Assembly: GCF_036206005.1 (NCBI RefSeq)
Contig: NZ_CP108143.1
Location: forward strand, 5,671,501-5,735,500
Reading direction: 5' to 3'
Source: Streptomyces sp. NBC_00178
GTDB lineage: Bacteria > Actinomycetota > Actinomycetes > Streptomycetales > Streptomycetaceae
Length of the DNA stretch: 64,000 nucleotides
Shown here: positions 49,415 through 58,364 of the stretch, in pieces
How the letters are laid out: the number at the start of each line of letters is the position of its first letter
How positions within the stretch are numbered: position 1 is the stretch's first letter
Translations under genes and position numbers: made by a program
The notes under the pieces: model-generated
Database searches by the model: none
Seen by the model: the letters and a program-made list of their open reading frames with translations, nothing else
Told to the model about the DNA's origin: nothing

Positions 49415-51993
49415 CCAGCACCAGTACCCCTCGCACGCTGCCGGTGACCGACCTGTCCCTCGTCGTACTCATCGGGGCCAGCGGTTCGGGCAAGTCGAGT
49501 TTCGCCCGCAAGCACTTCAAGCCGACCGAGGTCGTCTCCTCGGACTTCTGCCGCGGACTCGTCGCCGACGACGAGAACGACCAGAGCGCCAGCGGGGACG
49601 CCTTCGACGTCCTGCACTACATCGTGGGCAAGCGCCTGGCCGCGGGACGCCTCACCGTCGTCGACGCCACCAACGTCCAGTCCGAGAGCCGTAAGCAGCT
49701 CGTCCAGCTGGCTCGTCAGCACGACGTGCTGCCCATCGCCGTCGTCCTGGACATGCCCGAGGAGCTGTGCCTGGCGCGCAACGCGGGCCGGCCCGACCGA
49801 GCCGGCATGCCCCGCCACGTGGTCCAGCGCCATCGCCGCGAACTGCGCCGCTCGCTTCGGGGCCTGGAGCGTGAGGGCTTCCGCAAGGTGCACGTCCTGC
49901 GCACCGAGGAGGAGGCCGGCTCGGCCGAAGTGGTGCTGGAGCGGCGCTACAACGACCTCCGCCACCTCACCGGCCCCTTCGACATCATCGGGGACATCCA
50001 CGGCTGCAGCTCCGAGTTGGCGTCCCTGCTCGGCAAGCTCGGCTACGCCGAGGACGGGGTGCACCCCGAGGGCCGTACCGCCGTCTTCGTGGGTGACCTC
50101 GTGGACCGCGGTCCCGACAGCCCCGGCGTCCTGCGCCGGGTCATGGCGATGGTCGCGGCGGGTCAGGCGCTGTGCGTGCCGGGCAACCACGAGAACAAGC
50201 TCGGCCGTTACCTCAAGGGGCGCAAGGTCCAGCACAGCCACGGCCTCGCCGAGACCGTCGAGCAGCTGGAGCGGGAGGACGAGAGGGACCCCGATTTCCG
50301 CCGGCGCGTCGCGGAGTTCATCGACGGACTGGTGAGCCACTACGTCCTGGACGGCGGAAAGCTGGTCGTCTGCCACGCCGGACTGCCCGAGAAGTACCAC
50401 GGGCGCACCTCCGGACGGGTCCGGTCGCACGCCCTGTACGGCGACACGACGGGTGAGACGGACGAGTTCGGCCTGCCGGTGCGCTACCCGTGGGCGGAGG
50501 ACTACCGGGGCCGGGCCGCCGTGGTCTACGGCCACACCCCCGTCCCCACCACCTCCTGGGTCAACAACACGCTGTGCCTGGACACCGGAGCGGTGTTCGG
50601 CGGAAAGATGACCGCGCTGCGCTGGCCCGAGCGCGAGATCGTCGACGTACCGGCCGAGCGGGTCTGGTACGAGCCGGTCAAGCCGCTGACCACCGAGGCG
50701 CCCGGCGGGCGGGAGGGCCGTCCGCTGGACCTCGCCGACGTGCAGGGGCGGCGTGCCGTCGAGACCCGTCACATGGGGCGCATCGCGGTGCGGGAGGAGA
50801 ACGCCGCGGCGGCGCTGGAGGTCATGAGCCGGTTCGCCGTCGACCCGAGACTGCTGACCTATCTCCCGCCGACGATGGCGCCGACGGCCACCTCCCACGA
50901 GGAGGGCTACCTGGAGCATCCCGCGGAGGCGTTCGCGCAGTACCGCGCGGACGGCGTCGCCAGGGTCGTCTGCGAGGAGAAGCACATGGGCTCGCGCGCC
51001 GTCGCGCTGGTGTGCCGTGACGCCGACGCCGCGCGTGAGCGTTTCGGCACCGGGGGCACCTCCGACGCCGCGGGTGCCGGGGGGAGCCCCACCGGCGCGC
51101 TGCACACCCGCACCGGGCGGCCCTTCCTGGACGACGAGGCGCTGACCGAGGTCGTGCTCGGCAGGCTGCGCACCGCGATCACGGCCGCCGGACTGTGGGA
51201 CGAGTGGGACACCGACTGGGTGGTGCTCGACGCCGAGCTGATGCCGTGGTCCCTCAAGGCGGCCGGGCTCCTCCGTTCGCAGTACGCGGCGGTGGGCGCG
51301 GCGGCCGGCGCGGCCCTGCCCGTCGCGGAGAAGGCCCTGGCCGCAGCGGCCGCCCGTGGTGTGGACGTCGGCTCTCTCGCCGGTCGTCAGCGGGGTCGCG
51401 CCGAGGACGCCGCGGCGTTCACCGAGGCGTACCGCCGCTACTGCTGGAGCACGGAGGGGCTCGACGGGGTCCGCCTCGCACCGTTCCAGATCCTCGCCGT
51501 GCAGGGCCGTTCGCTCACCTCGGTGCCCCACGACGAGCAGCTGGCCTGGCTGGACCGCCTGGTCGAGCACGACCCGACGGGTCTGCTCCAGGTCACCCGG
51601 CGGCTCGTTGTCGACACGGCGGACGAGGACTCCGTGCGTTCCGGTGTCGACTGGTGGCTGGAGATGACCGGCCGCGGCGGCGAGGGCATGGTCGTCAAGC
51701 CGCTCGACGCCCTCGTGAGGGACGGCAAGGGGAGGCTGGTCCAGCCGGGCATCAAGGTGCGCGGCCGGGAGTACCTGCGGATCATCTACGGTCCGGAGTA
51801 CACGCGGCCGGACAACCTGGAGCGGCTGCGCTCGCGGTTCCTCGGCCACAAGCGCTCGCTCGCCCTGCGCGAGTACGCGCTCGGCCTGGAGGCGTTGGAC
51901 CGGCTGGCCGAGGGCGAGCCGCTGTGGCGGGTCCACGAGGCCGTCTTCGCGGTGCTCGCCCTGGAGTCGGAGCCGGTCGACCCCCGGCTGTAG
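49411..51993 (+). CDS. pnkp: polynucleotide kinase-phosphatase-adenylyltransferase Pnkp
   Basis: 860 residues in three domains. Kinase: P-loop GASGSGKSS (22-30). Metallophosphatase: GDIHG (194-198), GDLVDRGPDS, GNHENKLGRYLK and YGHTPVP. C-terminal ligase: nucleotidyl Lys524 in CEEKHMGSRAVALV, and WVVLDAELMPW and GMVVKPLDALV as later motifs. With Hen1 it forms the bacterial RNA repair complex that heals tRNAs cut by ribotoxins. The start follows ACGAAGGAGGAG and shares ATGA with hen1. The intact ligase motifs mean it should at least adenylate; sealing requires Hen1. Confidence 0.95.
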   Translation: MTSTSTPRTLPVTDLSLVVLIGASGSGKSSFARKHFKPTEVVSSDFCRGLVADDENDQSASGDAFDVLHYIVGKRLAAGRLTVVDATNVQSESRKQLVQLARQHDVLPIAVVLDMPEELCLARNAGRPDRAGMPRHVVQRHRRELRRSLRGLEREGFRKVHVLRTEEEAGSAEVVLERRYNDLRHLTGPFDIIGDIHGCSSELASLLGKLGYAEDGVHPEGRTAVFVGDLVDRGPDSPGVLRRVMAMVAAGQALCVPGNHENKLGRYLKGRKVQHSHGLAETVEQLEREDERDPDFRRRVAEFIDGLVSHYVLDGGKLVVCHAGLPEKYHGRTSGRVRSHALYGDTTGETDEFGLPVRYPWAEDYRGRAAVVYGHTPVPTTSWVNNTLCLDTGAVFGGKMTALRWPEREIVDVPAERVWYEPVKPLTTEAPGGREGRPLDLADVQGRRAVETRHMGRIAVREENAAAALEVMSRFAVDPRLLTYLPPTMAPTATSHEEGYLEHPAEAFAQYRADGVARVVCEEKHMGSRAVALVCRDADAARERFGTGGTSDAAGAGGSPTGALHTRTGRPFLDDEALTEVVLGRLRTAITAAGLWDEWDTDWVVLDAELMPWSLKAAGLLRSQYAAVGAAAGAALPVAEKALAAAAARGVDVGSLAGRQRGRAEDAAAFTEAYRRYCWSTEGLDGVRLAPFQILAVQGRSLTSVPHDEQLAWLDRLVEHDPTGLLQVTRRLVVDTADEDSVRSGVDWWLEMTGRGGEGMVVKPLDALVRDGKGRLVQPGIKVRGREYLRIIYGPEYTRPDNLERLRSRFLGHKRSLALREYALGLEALDRLAEGEPLWRVHEAVFAVLALESEPVDPRL

Positions 51994-51999
51994 TCGGTC

Positions 52000-52034
52000 A
52001 CGTCCCCGCGGGCACCTGCCGCCCGCGGGGACGT
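52000..52034. terminator. bidirectional terminator after pnkp
   Basis: A perfect 14-bp stem ACGTCCCCGCGGGC (52000-52013 with 52021-52034) with a 7-base loop, between pnkp and the convergent SnoaL-like gene. Confidence 0.8.
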
Positions 52035-52053
52035 CCTGGTCCTTCCGCCGCGA

Positions 52054-52389
52054 TCAGGCGGTGATGCGCATCAGGGCGATGAGGCCGTCGCGGACGGTGA
52101 AGGCGAAGTGCGAGGAACCGTTGTAGCCGTCGCCGCCGACCTGCGCCAGGACGGTGACGTCCTCGTCCCCGGGACCGGCCGACACCTCGGTGACGTCGAG
52201 GGTGACGTGGGCGCCGATGAACTCCGCCTCGCTCCAGGCGCGTACCGCCTCGTACCCGGTGAAGACCCGCCCCCAGTCGTCGACGGCCCCGTCCGGAGCG
52301 AAGGTCCGCAGCCAGGCGGCGGTGTCCTGGGCGTTGGCGGCGTCCAGGAACGCGGCGACGACGGGGGGCAGTGGTGTGCTGGTCGGCAT
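52054..52389 (-). CDS. SnoaL-like / NTF2-fold protein
   Basis: 111 residues: PPVVAAFLDAANAQDTAAWL, RTFAPDGAVDDWGRVFTGYE, AVRAWSEAEFIGAHVTLD and a C-terminal sheet FAFTVRDGLIALMRITA. The pattern is the cone-shaped NTF2/SnoaL fold used by small isomerases, cyclases and binding proteins. Trp and Asp in VDDWGRV suggest a ligand pocket. The ATG follows GAAGGAGAAC. No functional partner nearby. Confidence 0.85.
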   Translation of the reverse strand: MPTSTPLPPVVAAFLDAANAQDTAAWLRTFAPDGAVDDWGRVFTGYEAVRAWSEAEFIGAHVTLDVTEVSAGPGDEDVTVLAQVGGDGYNGSSHFAFTVRDGLIALMRITA

Positions 52390-52445
52390 GGGGGAGTTCT
52401 CCTTCGGCGTGGGGGGGCGCGAGGCCTGGGGCCCACGGGGGTGCG

Positions 52446-52505
52446 GGGGTCGTGAGGCGTCGGGGCAGGGGGTGCGGCGGGTCGTGAGGCGTCGGGGGCA
52501 CGGGG
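52446..52505. repeat. imperfect direct repeat in the SnoaL-arcA intergenic region
   Basis: The phrase GGGTCGTGAGGCGTCGGGG occurs twice, about 32 bp apart. The intergenic region (52390-52776) shows no supported gene; weak open frames continue from arcA. Promoters of both divergent genes should lie here. Confidence 0.5.
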
Positions 52506-52776
52506 TGAAGCGATCCGGCGAGCAGACGTCCGGGCCCTCGGCCGCCTCGCCGGGGCCGCGGACCGGGACGCCGCCGCACGAGGAGGCGTGAACGGGGCGC
52601 CTCCGGGAGTTCCCGGACGGCGCGGGTGTGCTGACGCAGCCCAGTCTCGGTCGCCGGCGCGTCCGGCGGCGGCGTCGGCGCGCCGGGGAGCCGGCTCCGT
52701 CCGTGCCGTGGCGCAATCGCGAATCGGCTGGCGGTTCGCGGGGGTGAACGGCGCTCCGCGTGGTGAGGATGAGGAC

Positions 52777-54009
52777 ATGGGATTCCATGTCGACTCCGAG
52801 GCCGGGCGGCTGCGCCGCGTCATCCTGCACCGCCCCGATCTGGAACTGAAGCGGCTCACACCCAGCAACAAGGACGCGCTGCTGTTCGACGACGTGCTGT
52901 GGGTGCGGCGTGCCCGCGAGGAGCACGACGGGTTCGCCGACGTCCTGCGCGACCGGGGGGTGGACGTCCACCTCTTCGGCGATCTGCTCCGCCAGTCCCT
53001 CGACATCCCGGTGGCGCGCAGGCTCGTGCTCGACCGGGTCTTCGCGGAGAAGGAGTACGGCCCGCTCGCCACCGAACACCTGCGTGCCGCCTTCGAGGAG
53101 CTGCCCGCCGCCGAGCTCGCCGAGGCCCTGATCGGCGGGATGACGAAGCGGGAGTTCCTGGAGCGGCACGCCGAGCCGACCTCGGTCCGTTTCCACGTCA
53201 TGCGACTGGACGACTTCCTGCTGAGCCCCCTGCCGAACCACATCTTCACCAGGGACACCTCGGCCTGGATCTACGACGGGGTGTCGATCAACGCGATGCG
53301 GTGGCCCGCCCGGCAGCGCGAGACCGTCCACTTCGAGGCGATCTACCGGCACCATCCGCTGTTCACCGGACCCGAGGCGGGCGCCTTCCACCACTGGTCC
53401 GAGGGACAGGACGACTATCCGTCGACCATCGAGGGCGGCGACGTGCTCGTCATCGGGAAGGGAGCCGTCCTGATCGGGATGAGCGAGCGCACCACCCCGC
53501 AGGCCGTGGAGATGCTGGCCAGAGGGCTCTTCGACGCGGGGTCGGCCAGGACGATCGTGGCGCTGGACATGCCCAAGCGCCGGGCGTTCATGCACCTCGA
53601 CACGGTGATGACGATGGTCGACGGGGACACGTTCACCAAGTACGCCGGTCTGGGCATGCTCCGCTCGTACACGATCGAGCCGGGCAGCGGCCCCCGTGAG
53701 CTGAAGGTCACCGACCATCCGCCCGAGCACATGCACCGCGCCATCGCCGCGGCCCTCGGCCTGGACCGGATCCGGGTGCTCACCGCCACCCAGGACGTGC
53801 ACGCCGCCGAGCGGGAGCAGTGGGACGACGGCTGCAACGTCCTGGCCGTGGAGCCCGGTGTCGTCGTCGCCTATGAGCGGAACGCGACCACGAACACGTA
53901 CCTGCGCAGGGAGGGCATCGAGGTCATCGAGATCCGCGGGAGCGAGCTGGGGCGAGGCCGGGGCGGCCCGCGGTGCATGAGCTGTCCGGTGGTCCGCGAT
54001 CCCGTGTGA
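52777..54009 (+). CDS. arcA: arginine deiminase
   Basis: 410 residues of the guanidino-modifying superfamily: RRVILHRPDLELKRLTPSNK at the N-terminus, FTRDTSAWIYDGVSINAM, catalytic Glu/Asp in IEGGDVLVIGKGAVLIGMSE, His in FMHLDTVMTMVD and the nucleophile Cys in GGPRCMSCPVVRDP near the C-terminus. It hydrolyses L-arginine to citrulline and ammonia. The ATG follows GTGAGGATGAGG. It is followed by ornithine carbamoyltransferase and an amino-acid permease; a carbamate kinase is not present. Confidence 0.95.
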   Translation: MGFHVDSEAGRLRRVILHRPDLELKRLTPSNKDALLFDDVLWVRRAREEHDGFADVLRDRGVDVHLFGDLLRQSLDIPVARRLVLDRVFAEKEYGPLATEHLRAAFEELPAAELAEALIGGMTKREFLERHAEPTSVRFHVMRLDDFLLSPLPNHIFTRDTSAWIYDGVSINAMRWPARQRETVHFEAIYRHHPLFTGPEAGAFHHWSEGQDDYPSTIEGGDVLVIGKGAVLIGMSERTTPQAVEMLARGLFDAGSARTIVALDMPKRRAFMHLDTVMTMVDGDTFTKYAGLGMLRSYTIEPGSGPRELKVTDHPPEHMHRAIAAALGLDRIRVLTATQDVHAAEREQWDDGCNVLAVEPGVVVAYERNATTNTYLRREGIEVIEIRGSELGRGRGGPRCMSCPVVRDPV

Positions 54010-54066
54010 GGCGGAGGCGGTGCCGGGGCGCGGAGACCGTGGGGCGTACGGGCTCGCCCGGGCCCT

Positions 54067-54078
54067 GTATAGCAATAC
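54067..54078. promoter_or_regulatory. possible ARG box upstream of argF
   Basis: GTATAGCAATAC forms a 4-4-4 inverted repeat, and a second imperfect one GTCTCGTATAGAC follows at 54082-54094. AT-rich palindromes of this kind 50-80 bp before an arginine gene are what ArgR binds. The match to the Streptomyces consensus is only partial. Confidence 0.4.
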
Positions 54079-54145
54079 GGTGTCTCGTATAGACTTCCAG
54101 GACAGTCGACCGTACGCCCCGCAGCCCGACCCAGGAGCAGTCACC

Positions 54146-55162
54146 ATGGCCATAGACCTCACAGGCCGCCATTTCCTCAAGGAGCTGGACTTCACGGCCG
54201 AGGAGTTCCGCGGCCTGGTCTCCCTGGCGGCGGAACTCAAGGCCGCCAAGAAGGCGGGCGAGGAGGTGCAGCGGCTCCGTGGCAGGAACATCGCGCTGAT
54301 CTTCGAGAAGACGTCGACGCGCACCCGCTGCGCCTTCGAGGTGGCCGCGGCGGACCAGGGCGCCTCCACCACGTACCTCGATCCCTCCGGCTCGCAGATG
54401 GGGCACAAGGAGTCGGTGAAGGACACGGCCCGGGTGCTGGGGCGGATGTTCGATGGCATCGAGTACCGGGGGGACAGCCAGCAGTCGGTCGAGGAGCTCG
54501 CCGCGTACGGCGGTGTCCCCGTCTTCAACGGCCTCACGGACGACTGGCACCCCACGCAGATGCTCGCCGACGTCCTCACGATGACCGAGCACAGCGACCT
54601 GCCCCTGGAGCGGATCTCCTTCGCCTACCTCGGGGACGCCCGCTTCAACATGGGCAACTCCTATCTGATCACCGGCGCCCTGCTCGGTATGGACGTGCGG
54701 ATCGTCGCCCCCGCCGCCTACTGGCCCTCCCAGGAGATCGTGGACCGGGCGTACGCGATCGCGGAGTCCAGCGGCGCCCGCATCACCCTCACCGAGGACG
54801 TCGCCAAGGGGGTGCGGGGTGCCGGGTTCGTCGTCACCGACGTCTGGGTGTCCATGGGGGAGCCCAAGGAGGTCTGGGACGAGCGCATCGCGGCCCTCGC
54901 GCCCTACGCCGTGACGATGGACGTCCTGCGCGCCACCGGCGTCGACGACGTCAAGTTCATGCACTGCCTTCCGGCCTACCACGACCTCGGCACCAAGGTG
55001 GGCCGGGAGATCCACGCCCGCCACGGGCTGAGCGAGCTGGAGGTCACCGAGGAGGTCTTCGAGTCCGCGCACTCGATCGTCTTCGACGAGGCCGAGAACC
55101 GGATGCACACGATCAAGGCGGTCCTCGTCGCGACGATGGCGGGCTACGCGGGGACCGCATGA
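54146..55162 (+). CDS. argF: ornithine carbamoyltransferase
   Basis: 338 residues: the carbamoyl-phosphate site FEKTSTRTRCAFEVAAADQG, the HPxQ motif in LTDDWHPTQMLADVLTM, the ornithine loop DVWVSMGEPKEVW, and FMHCLPAYHD with the catalytic Cys. All are intact. The ATG has CCAGGAGCAG upstream. It could run forward to make citrulline for arginine synthesis or backward after ArcA; no carbamate kinase gene is here, and a possible ARG box precedes it, so the anabolic role should not be excluded. Confidence 0.94.
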   Translation: MAIDLTGRHFLKELDFTAEEFRGLVSLAAELKAAKKAGEEVQRLRGRNIALIFEKTSTRTRCAFEVAAADQGASTTYLDPSGSQMGHKESVKDTARVLGRMFDGIEYRGDSQQSVEELAAYGGVPVFNGLTDDWHPTQMLADVLTMTEHSDLPLERISFAYLGDARFNMGNSYLITGALLGMDVRIVAPAAYWPSQEIVDRAYAIAESSGARITLTEDVAKGVRGAGFVVTDVWVSMGEPKEVWDERIAALAPYAVTMDVLRATGVDDVKFMHCLPAYHDLGTKVGREIHARHGLSELEVTEEVFESAHSIVFDEAENRMHTIKAVLVATMAGYAGTA

Positions 55163-55218
55163 AAATGCACCCGATTGGGTGAACATGCAGACAAGTGGCT
55201 ACGATGGTGTCACTTGGT

Positions 55219-55251
55219 GGGGTTCGGGCTCGCACGCTCGAACCCCCTTTT
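55219..55251 (+). terminator. intrinsic terminator with T-run after argF
   Basis: GGGGTTCG (55219-55226) pairs with CGAACCCC (55239-55246), followed by CTTTT. It is one of few hairpins in the window with a real T-run. It lies 57 bp after argF and 87 bp before the permease, so it could also act as an attenuator in the permease leader. Confidence 0.75.
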
Positions 55252-55337
55252 CGTGCGCCCGGCCGGAAGCGCCGCGCACGTCCGAGCCCCCCACAGGCTC
55301 AGTTCCACGCTCCACCAGAGAAGAGATCCGTCCCCCC

Positions 55338-56816
55338 ATGAGTCCCCACACCCATGCCCCACGACGCCCCCCGTCCGGCTCGCGGGCGCGCATCAAGAGT
55401 CCTGCCCTGCTGCTCGCCGAGTCCGGAACCGACCTGGAGGGGCACGGCCTGCGGCGCACCATGGGCCTCTTCCAGCTCGTGTGCTTCGGGGTCGGCGCCA
55501 TCGTCGGCACGGGGATCTTCGTCGGCCTGTCCGACAGCGTCGCCGAAGCGGGTCCGGCCGTCGTCGTCTCGTTCGTCCTCGCGGCGGTCACCTGCGTCTT
55601 CACCGCGTTCTCCTTCGCGGAGCTCGGCGGCGCCATCCCCGTATCCGGAAGCTCGTACTCCTTCGCCTACGCCACGCTGGGGGAGCGCGTCGCGTTCCTC
55701 GTGGGCTGGTGCCTGCTCCTGGAGTACGGCGTCTCGGTCTCCGCGGTCGCGGTCGGGTGGAGCCAGTACGTCAACGAACTCCTGGACAGCCTCGTCGGCT
55801 GGAGCCTGCCGGCCGCGCTCTCCTCGGGGCCGGCCGACGGCGGTGTGGTGAACCTGCCGGCGGTCGTCGTGATCATGATGGCGGCCACCCTGCTCGTGCG
55901 TGGCATCCGTGAGAGCGCGGGCGCCACGGCGGCGATGGCGGTGCTGAAGATCGGCATCCTCGTCGCCTTCTGCGCCATCGCCTTCACCGCCTTCGAGGAC
56001 GGGAACCTCTCGCCCTTCGCCTCGCACGGCACGGCCGGGGTCACCGCGGGGGCGTCGGTGGCGTTCTTCTCGTACATCGGCTTCGACGCCATCACCACGG
56101 CGGGAGAAGAGGTCAAGGACCCGCGCAGGAACATCCCGATCGCGATCCTGATCTGCATCGGCGTGGTCACGCTGCTCTACTGCGCCGTCGCACTCGGGGC
56201 CATCGGCGCCCTGGGCGCGGACGCCGTCGGGGACAAGCCCGCTGCGCTCTCGCTGGTCGTCGACAAGGTCACCGGGTCGGACGTCGGCGGCGGGATCATC
56301 GCCTTCGGCGCGGTCGTCGCCATCGCGTCCGTCGTCCTCGCGGTGATGTACGGGCAGACGCGGATCCTGATGTCCATGTCCCGCGACGGCCTCGTCCCCA
56401 GGGTCTTCGAGCGGGTGTCGCCCAGGACCCGCACGCCGGTCGCCAACACCTGGATCGTGGCGGCCGTCTTCGCGGTCCCGGCGGCCTTCTCGTCCCTGGA
56501 CGTCGTCGTGAACCTGACGACCATCGGCACGCTCGCCACCATGGCGGTCGTCAACGTCGCGGTCATCGCGCTGCGCCGCCGCAACCCCGAGCTGAAGCGG
56601 TCCTTCCGGGTGCCGCTCTACCCGGTAAGTCCCGTCCTGGGCGTCGGCTTCTGCGTGTACCTGATGTACGGGACCGGCTGGGGGACCTGGGTGCAGTTCG
56701 CGGTCTTCGTGGCGGCCGGCGCGCTGGTGTACGCGGTGTACGGCCGCAGCCGCTCCCGGCTGGTCAGTCCCGGGGCGCCGTCGGACCGGCCGGAGTCCGG
56801 CCCGACGGCAGGGTGA
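55338..56816 (+). CDS. APC-family amino-acid permease
   Basis: 492 residues with about 12-13 membrane segments. The N-terminal LFQLVCFGVGAIVGTGIFVG is the conserved APC substrate loop (GxGTGIF). FAELGGAIPVSGSSYSFAYA and FFSYIGFDAITTAGEEVKDP are cationic-amino-acid-transporter (CAT) signatures, which fits arginine uptake next to arcA-argF. The ATG at 55338 has only a weak AGAGAAGAGA upstream. The 3' end overlaps the convergent ATPase gene by 53 bp. Confidence 0.92.
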   Translation: MSPHTHAPRRPPSGSRARIKSPALLLAESGTDLEGHGLRRTMGLFQLVCFGVGAIVGTGIFVGLSDSVAEAGPAVVVSFVLAAVTCVFTAFSFAELGGAIPVSGSSYSFAYATLGERVAFLVGWCLLLEYGVSVSAVAVGWSQYVNELLDSLVGWSLPAALSSGPADGGVVNLPAVVVIMMAATLLVRGIRESAGATAAMAVLKIGILVAFCAIAFTAFEDGNLSPFASHGTAGVTAGASVAFFSYIGFDAITTAGEEVKDPRRNIPIAILICIGVVTLLYCAVALGAIGALGADAVGDKPAALSLVVDKVTGSDVGGGIIAFGAVVAIASVVLAVMYGQTRILMSMSRDGLVPRVFERVSPRTRTPVANTWIVAAVFAVPAAFSSLDVVVNLTTIGTLATMAVVNVAVIALRRRNPELKRSFRVPLYPVSPVLGVGFCVYLMYGTGWGTWVQFAVFVAAGALVYAVYGRSRSRLVSPGAPSDRPESGPTAG

Positions 56817-57414
56817 ACCAGACCGCCTTGCCGTGCTCCGTCGGGCGGTGACCGCAGGCGGAGCTGAGGGCGCGTATCAGCAGGAGGCCGCGGCCGTGCT
56901 CCTGCCACGGGTCCTGGACGCTGCCCGGCAGCAGGCCGGAGAGGTCACCGGGCGGCCCGGGGTCGCGGTCGTGGACCTCCACCTGGCAGCCCGACGCCAG
57001 GAGCTCGACCACCAGCTCGATCGGCCCCGAGCCGTCGGTGTGCTCCACGGCGTTGGCGACCAGCTCGGCGGTCAGCAGTTCGGCCGTGTCGCTGTCCGCG
57101 GGCGTGTCGAGGTCCGCCAGCGCCGTGCGCACGAGGGCGCGGGCTATCGGCACGGCGGCCGTGGAGTGCGGCAGGGCGATACGCCAGGAGGCGGGCTGGG
57201 GCGCGGGGGCGTCGGACGGCAAGGGCGGGGGATCCGTTCGGGAGCGAGACTTCCGGCGGGGACTCGTGTTCCGGGACTGCGGTGACCGGAGGACCACGTC
57301 ACCCGGCACCGAGGGGTACGGAGGTCCGTACCAGGACGTGCTGCGCTCAACCATACGAAGTGCGACGGCCCAGACATAGAGGCTGCCGACCGGCACAAAG
57401 GGGACTTTCGCCAC
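56764..57414 (-). CDS. RsbW/SpoIIAB-like ATP-binding regulatory protein
   Basis: 216 residues. Residues about 75-200 are a GHKL ATPase of the anti-sigma type: HSTAAVPIARALVRTALADL, N-box LLTAELVANAVEHTDGSGPI, a short G1 VEVHDRDPGPP and GRGLLLIRALSSACGHRP. There are no membrane segments and no His phosphoacceptor. Such proteins bind sigma factors or anti-anti-sigma factors; Streptomyces has dozens. The GTG at 57414 has GGGACGAG upstream; an ATG at 57354 is an alternative start. The 3' end overlaps the permease gene by 53 bp. Confidence 0.82.
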   Translation of the reverse strand: MAKVPFVPVGSLYVWAVALRMVERSTSWYGPPYPSVPGDVVLRSPQSRNTSPRRKSRSRTDPPPLPSDAPAPQPASWRIALPHSTAAVPIARALVRTALADLDTPADSDTAELLTAELVANAVEHTDGSGPIELVVELLASGCQVEVHDRDPGPPGDLSGLLPGSVQDPWQEHGRGLLLIRALSSACGHRPTEHGKAVWFTLPSGRTPAGPTAPRD

Positions 57415-57532
57415 ACTCGTCCCATCGAGTGCCCCCTTGCCGAGGAGTATCGCGTACTCATGACGGAAGTCACGGAAGAGTGATAGCTTCGAAGCGGATC
57501 AGCAGCAGCCCGACGGCTGGAGGGGGCCTTCC

Positions 57533-58360
57533 ATGAGTCCGTTCACCGGCTCCGCCCCGCGTACCGAGCGCTGGCGGCATCTGCGCGTCACGACGCACGA
57601 CGGGGTGGCGACCGTCACGCTCGCCCGCCCCGAGAAGCTCAACGCGCTCACCTTCGGGGCCTACGCCGACCTCCGCGACCTGCTCGCCGAGCTCTCCAGG
57701 GAACGCTCCGTGCGCGCCCTGGTGCTCGCCGGCGAAGGACGCGGATTCTGCTCCGGCGGTGACGTCGACGAGATCATCGGCGCCACACTCGCCATGGACA
57801 CCGCGCAGCTCCTGGACTTCAACCGGATGACCGGGCAGGTCGTGCGGGCGGTGCGCGAATGCCCCTTCCCCGTGATCGCCGCCGTGCACGGGGTGGCCGC
57901 CGGCGCCGGCGCCGTGCTCGCCCTCGCGGCGGACTTCCGGATCGCCGACCCGTCCGCCCGCTTCGCCTTCCTGTTCACCGCCGTGGGACTGTCCGGCGGC
58001 GACATGGGCGCCGCCTACCTCCTGCCGCGCGTCGTCGGTCTCGGCCACGCCACCCGGATCCTCATGCTCGGCGAGCCCGTCCGCGCACCCGAGGCGGAGC
58101 GCATCGGCCTGATCAGCGAGCTGACGGCGGACGGGGAGTCCGGCGCCCGCGCCGACGCGCTGGCCCGGCGCCTCGCGGACGGTCCCGCCCTCGCGCTCGC
58201 CCAGACGAAGGCCCTGCTCACGGCGGAGCTCGACATGCCGCTCGCCGCGGCGGTGGAGATGGACGCCGCCACCCAGGCCCTCCTGATGCACGGCGAGGAC
58301 TACGCCGAGTTCCATGCCGCCTTCACCGAGAAGCGGCCGCCGAAGTGGCAGGGCAGGTAG
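57533..58360 (+). CDS. enoyl-CoA hydratase/isomerase family protein
   Basis: A 275-residue crotonase-fold protein: VTLARPEKLNALTFGAYADL, the oxyanion hole LAGEGRGFCSGGDVDEIIG, and AVHGVAAGAGAVLALAADFR with FLFTAVGLSGGDMGAAYLLPR carrying a catalytic-type Gly/Asp where many have Glu. It is 4 bp before the monooxygenase/reductase gene, so it acts in the same pathway, probably on the dearomatised CoA thioester. The start follows GGAGGGGG; a promoter ATGACG-N18-TAGCTT ends about 44 bp upstream of it. Confidence 0.9.
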   Translation: MSPFTGSAPRTERWRHLRVTTHDGVATVTLARPEKLNALTFGAYADLRDLLAELSRERSVRALVLAGEGRGFCSGGDVDEIIGATLAMDTAQLLDFNRMTGQVVRAVRECPFPVIAAVHGVAAGAGAVLALAADFRIADPSARFAFLFTAVGLSGGDMGAAYLLPRVVGLGHATRILMLGEPVRAPEAERIGLISELTADGESGARADALARRLADGPALALAQTKALLTAELDMPLAAAVEMDAATQALLMHGEDYAEFHAAFTEKRPPKWQGR

Positions 58361-58364
58361 TCCC

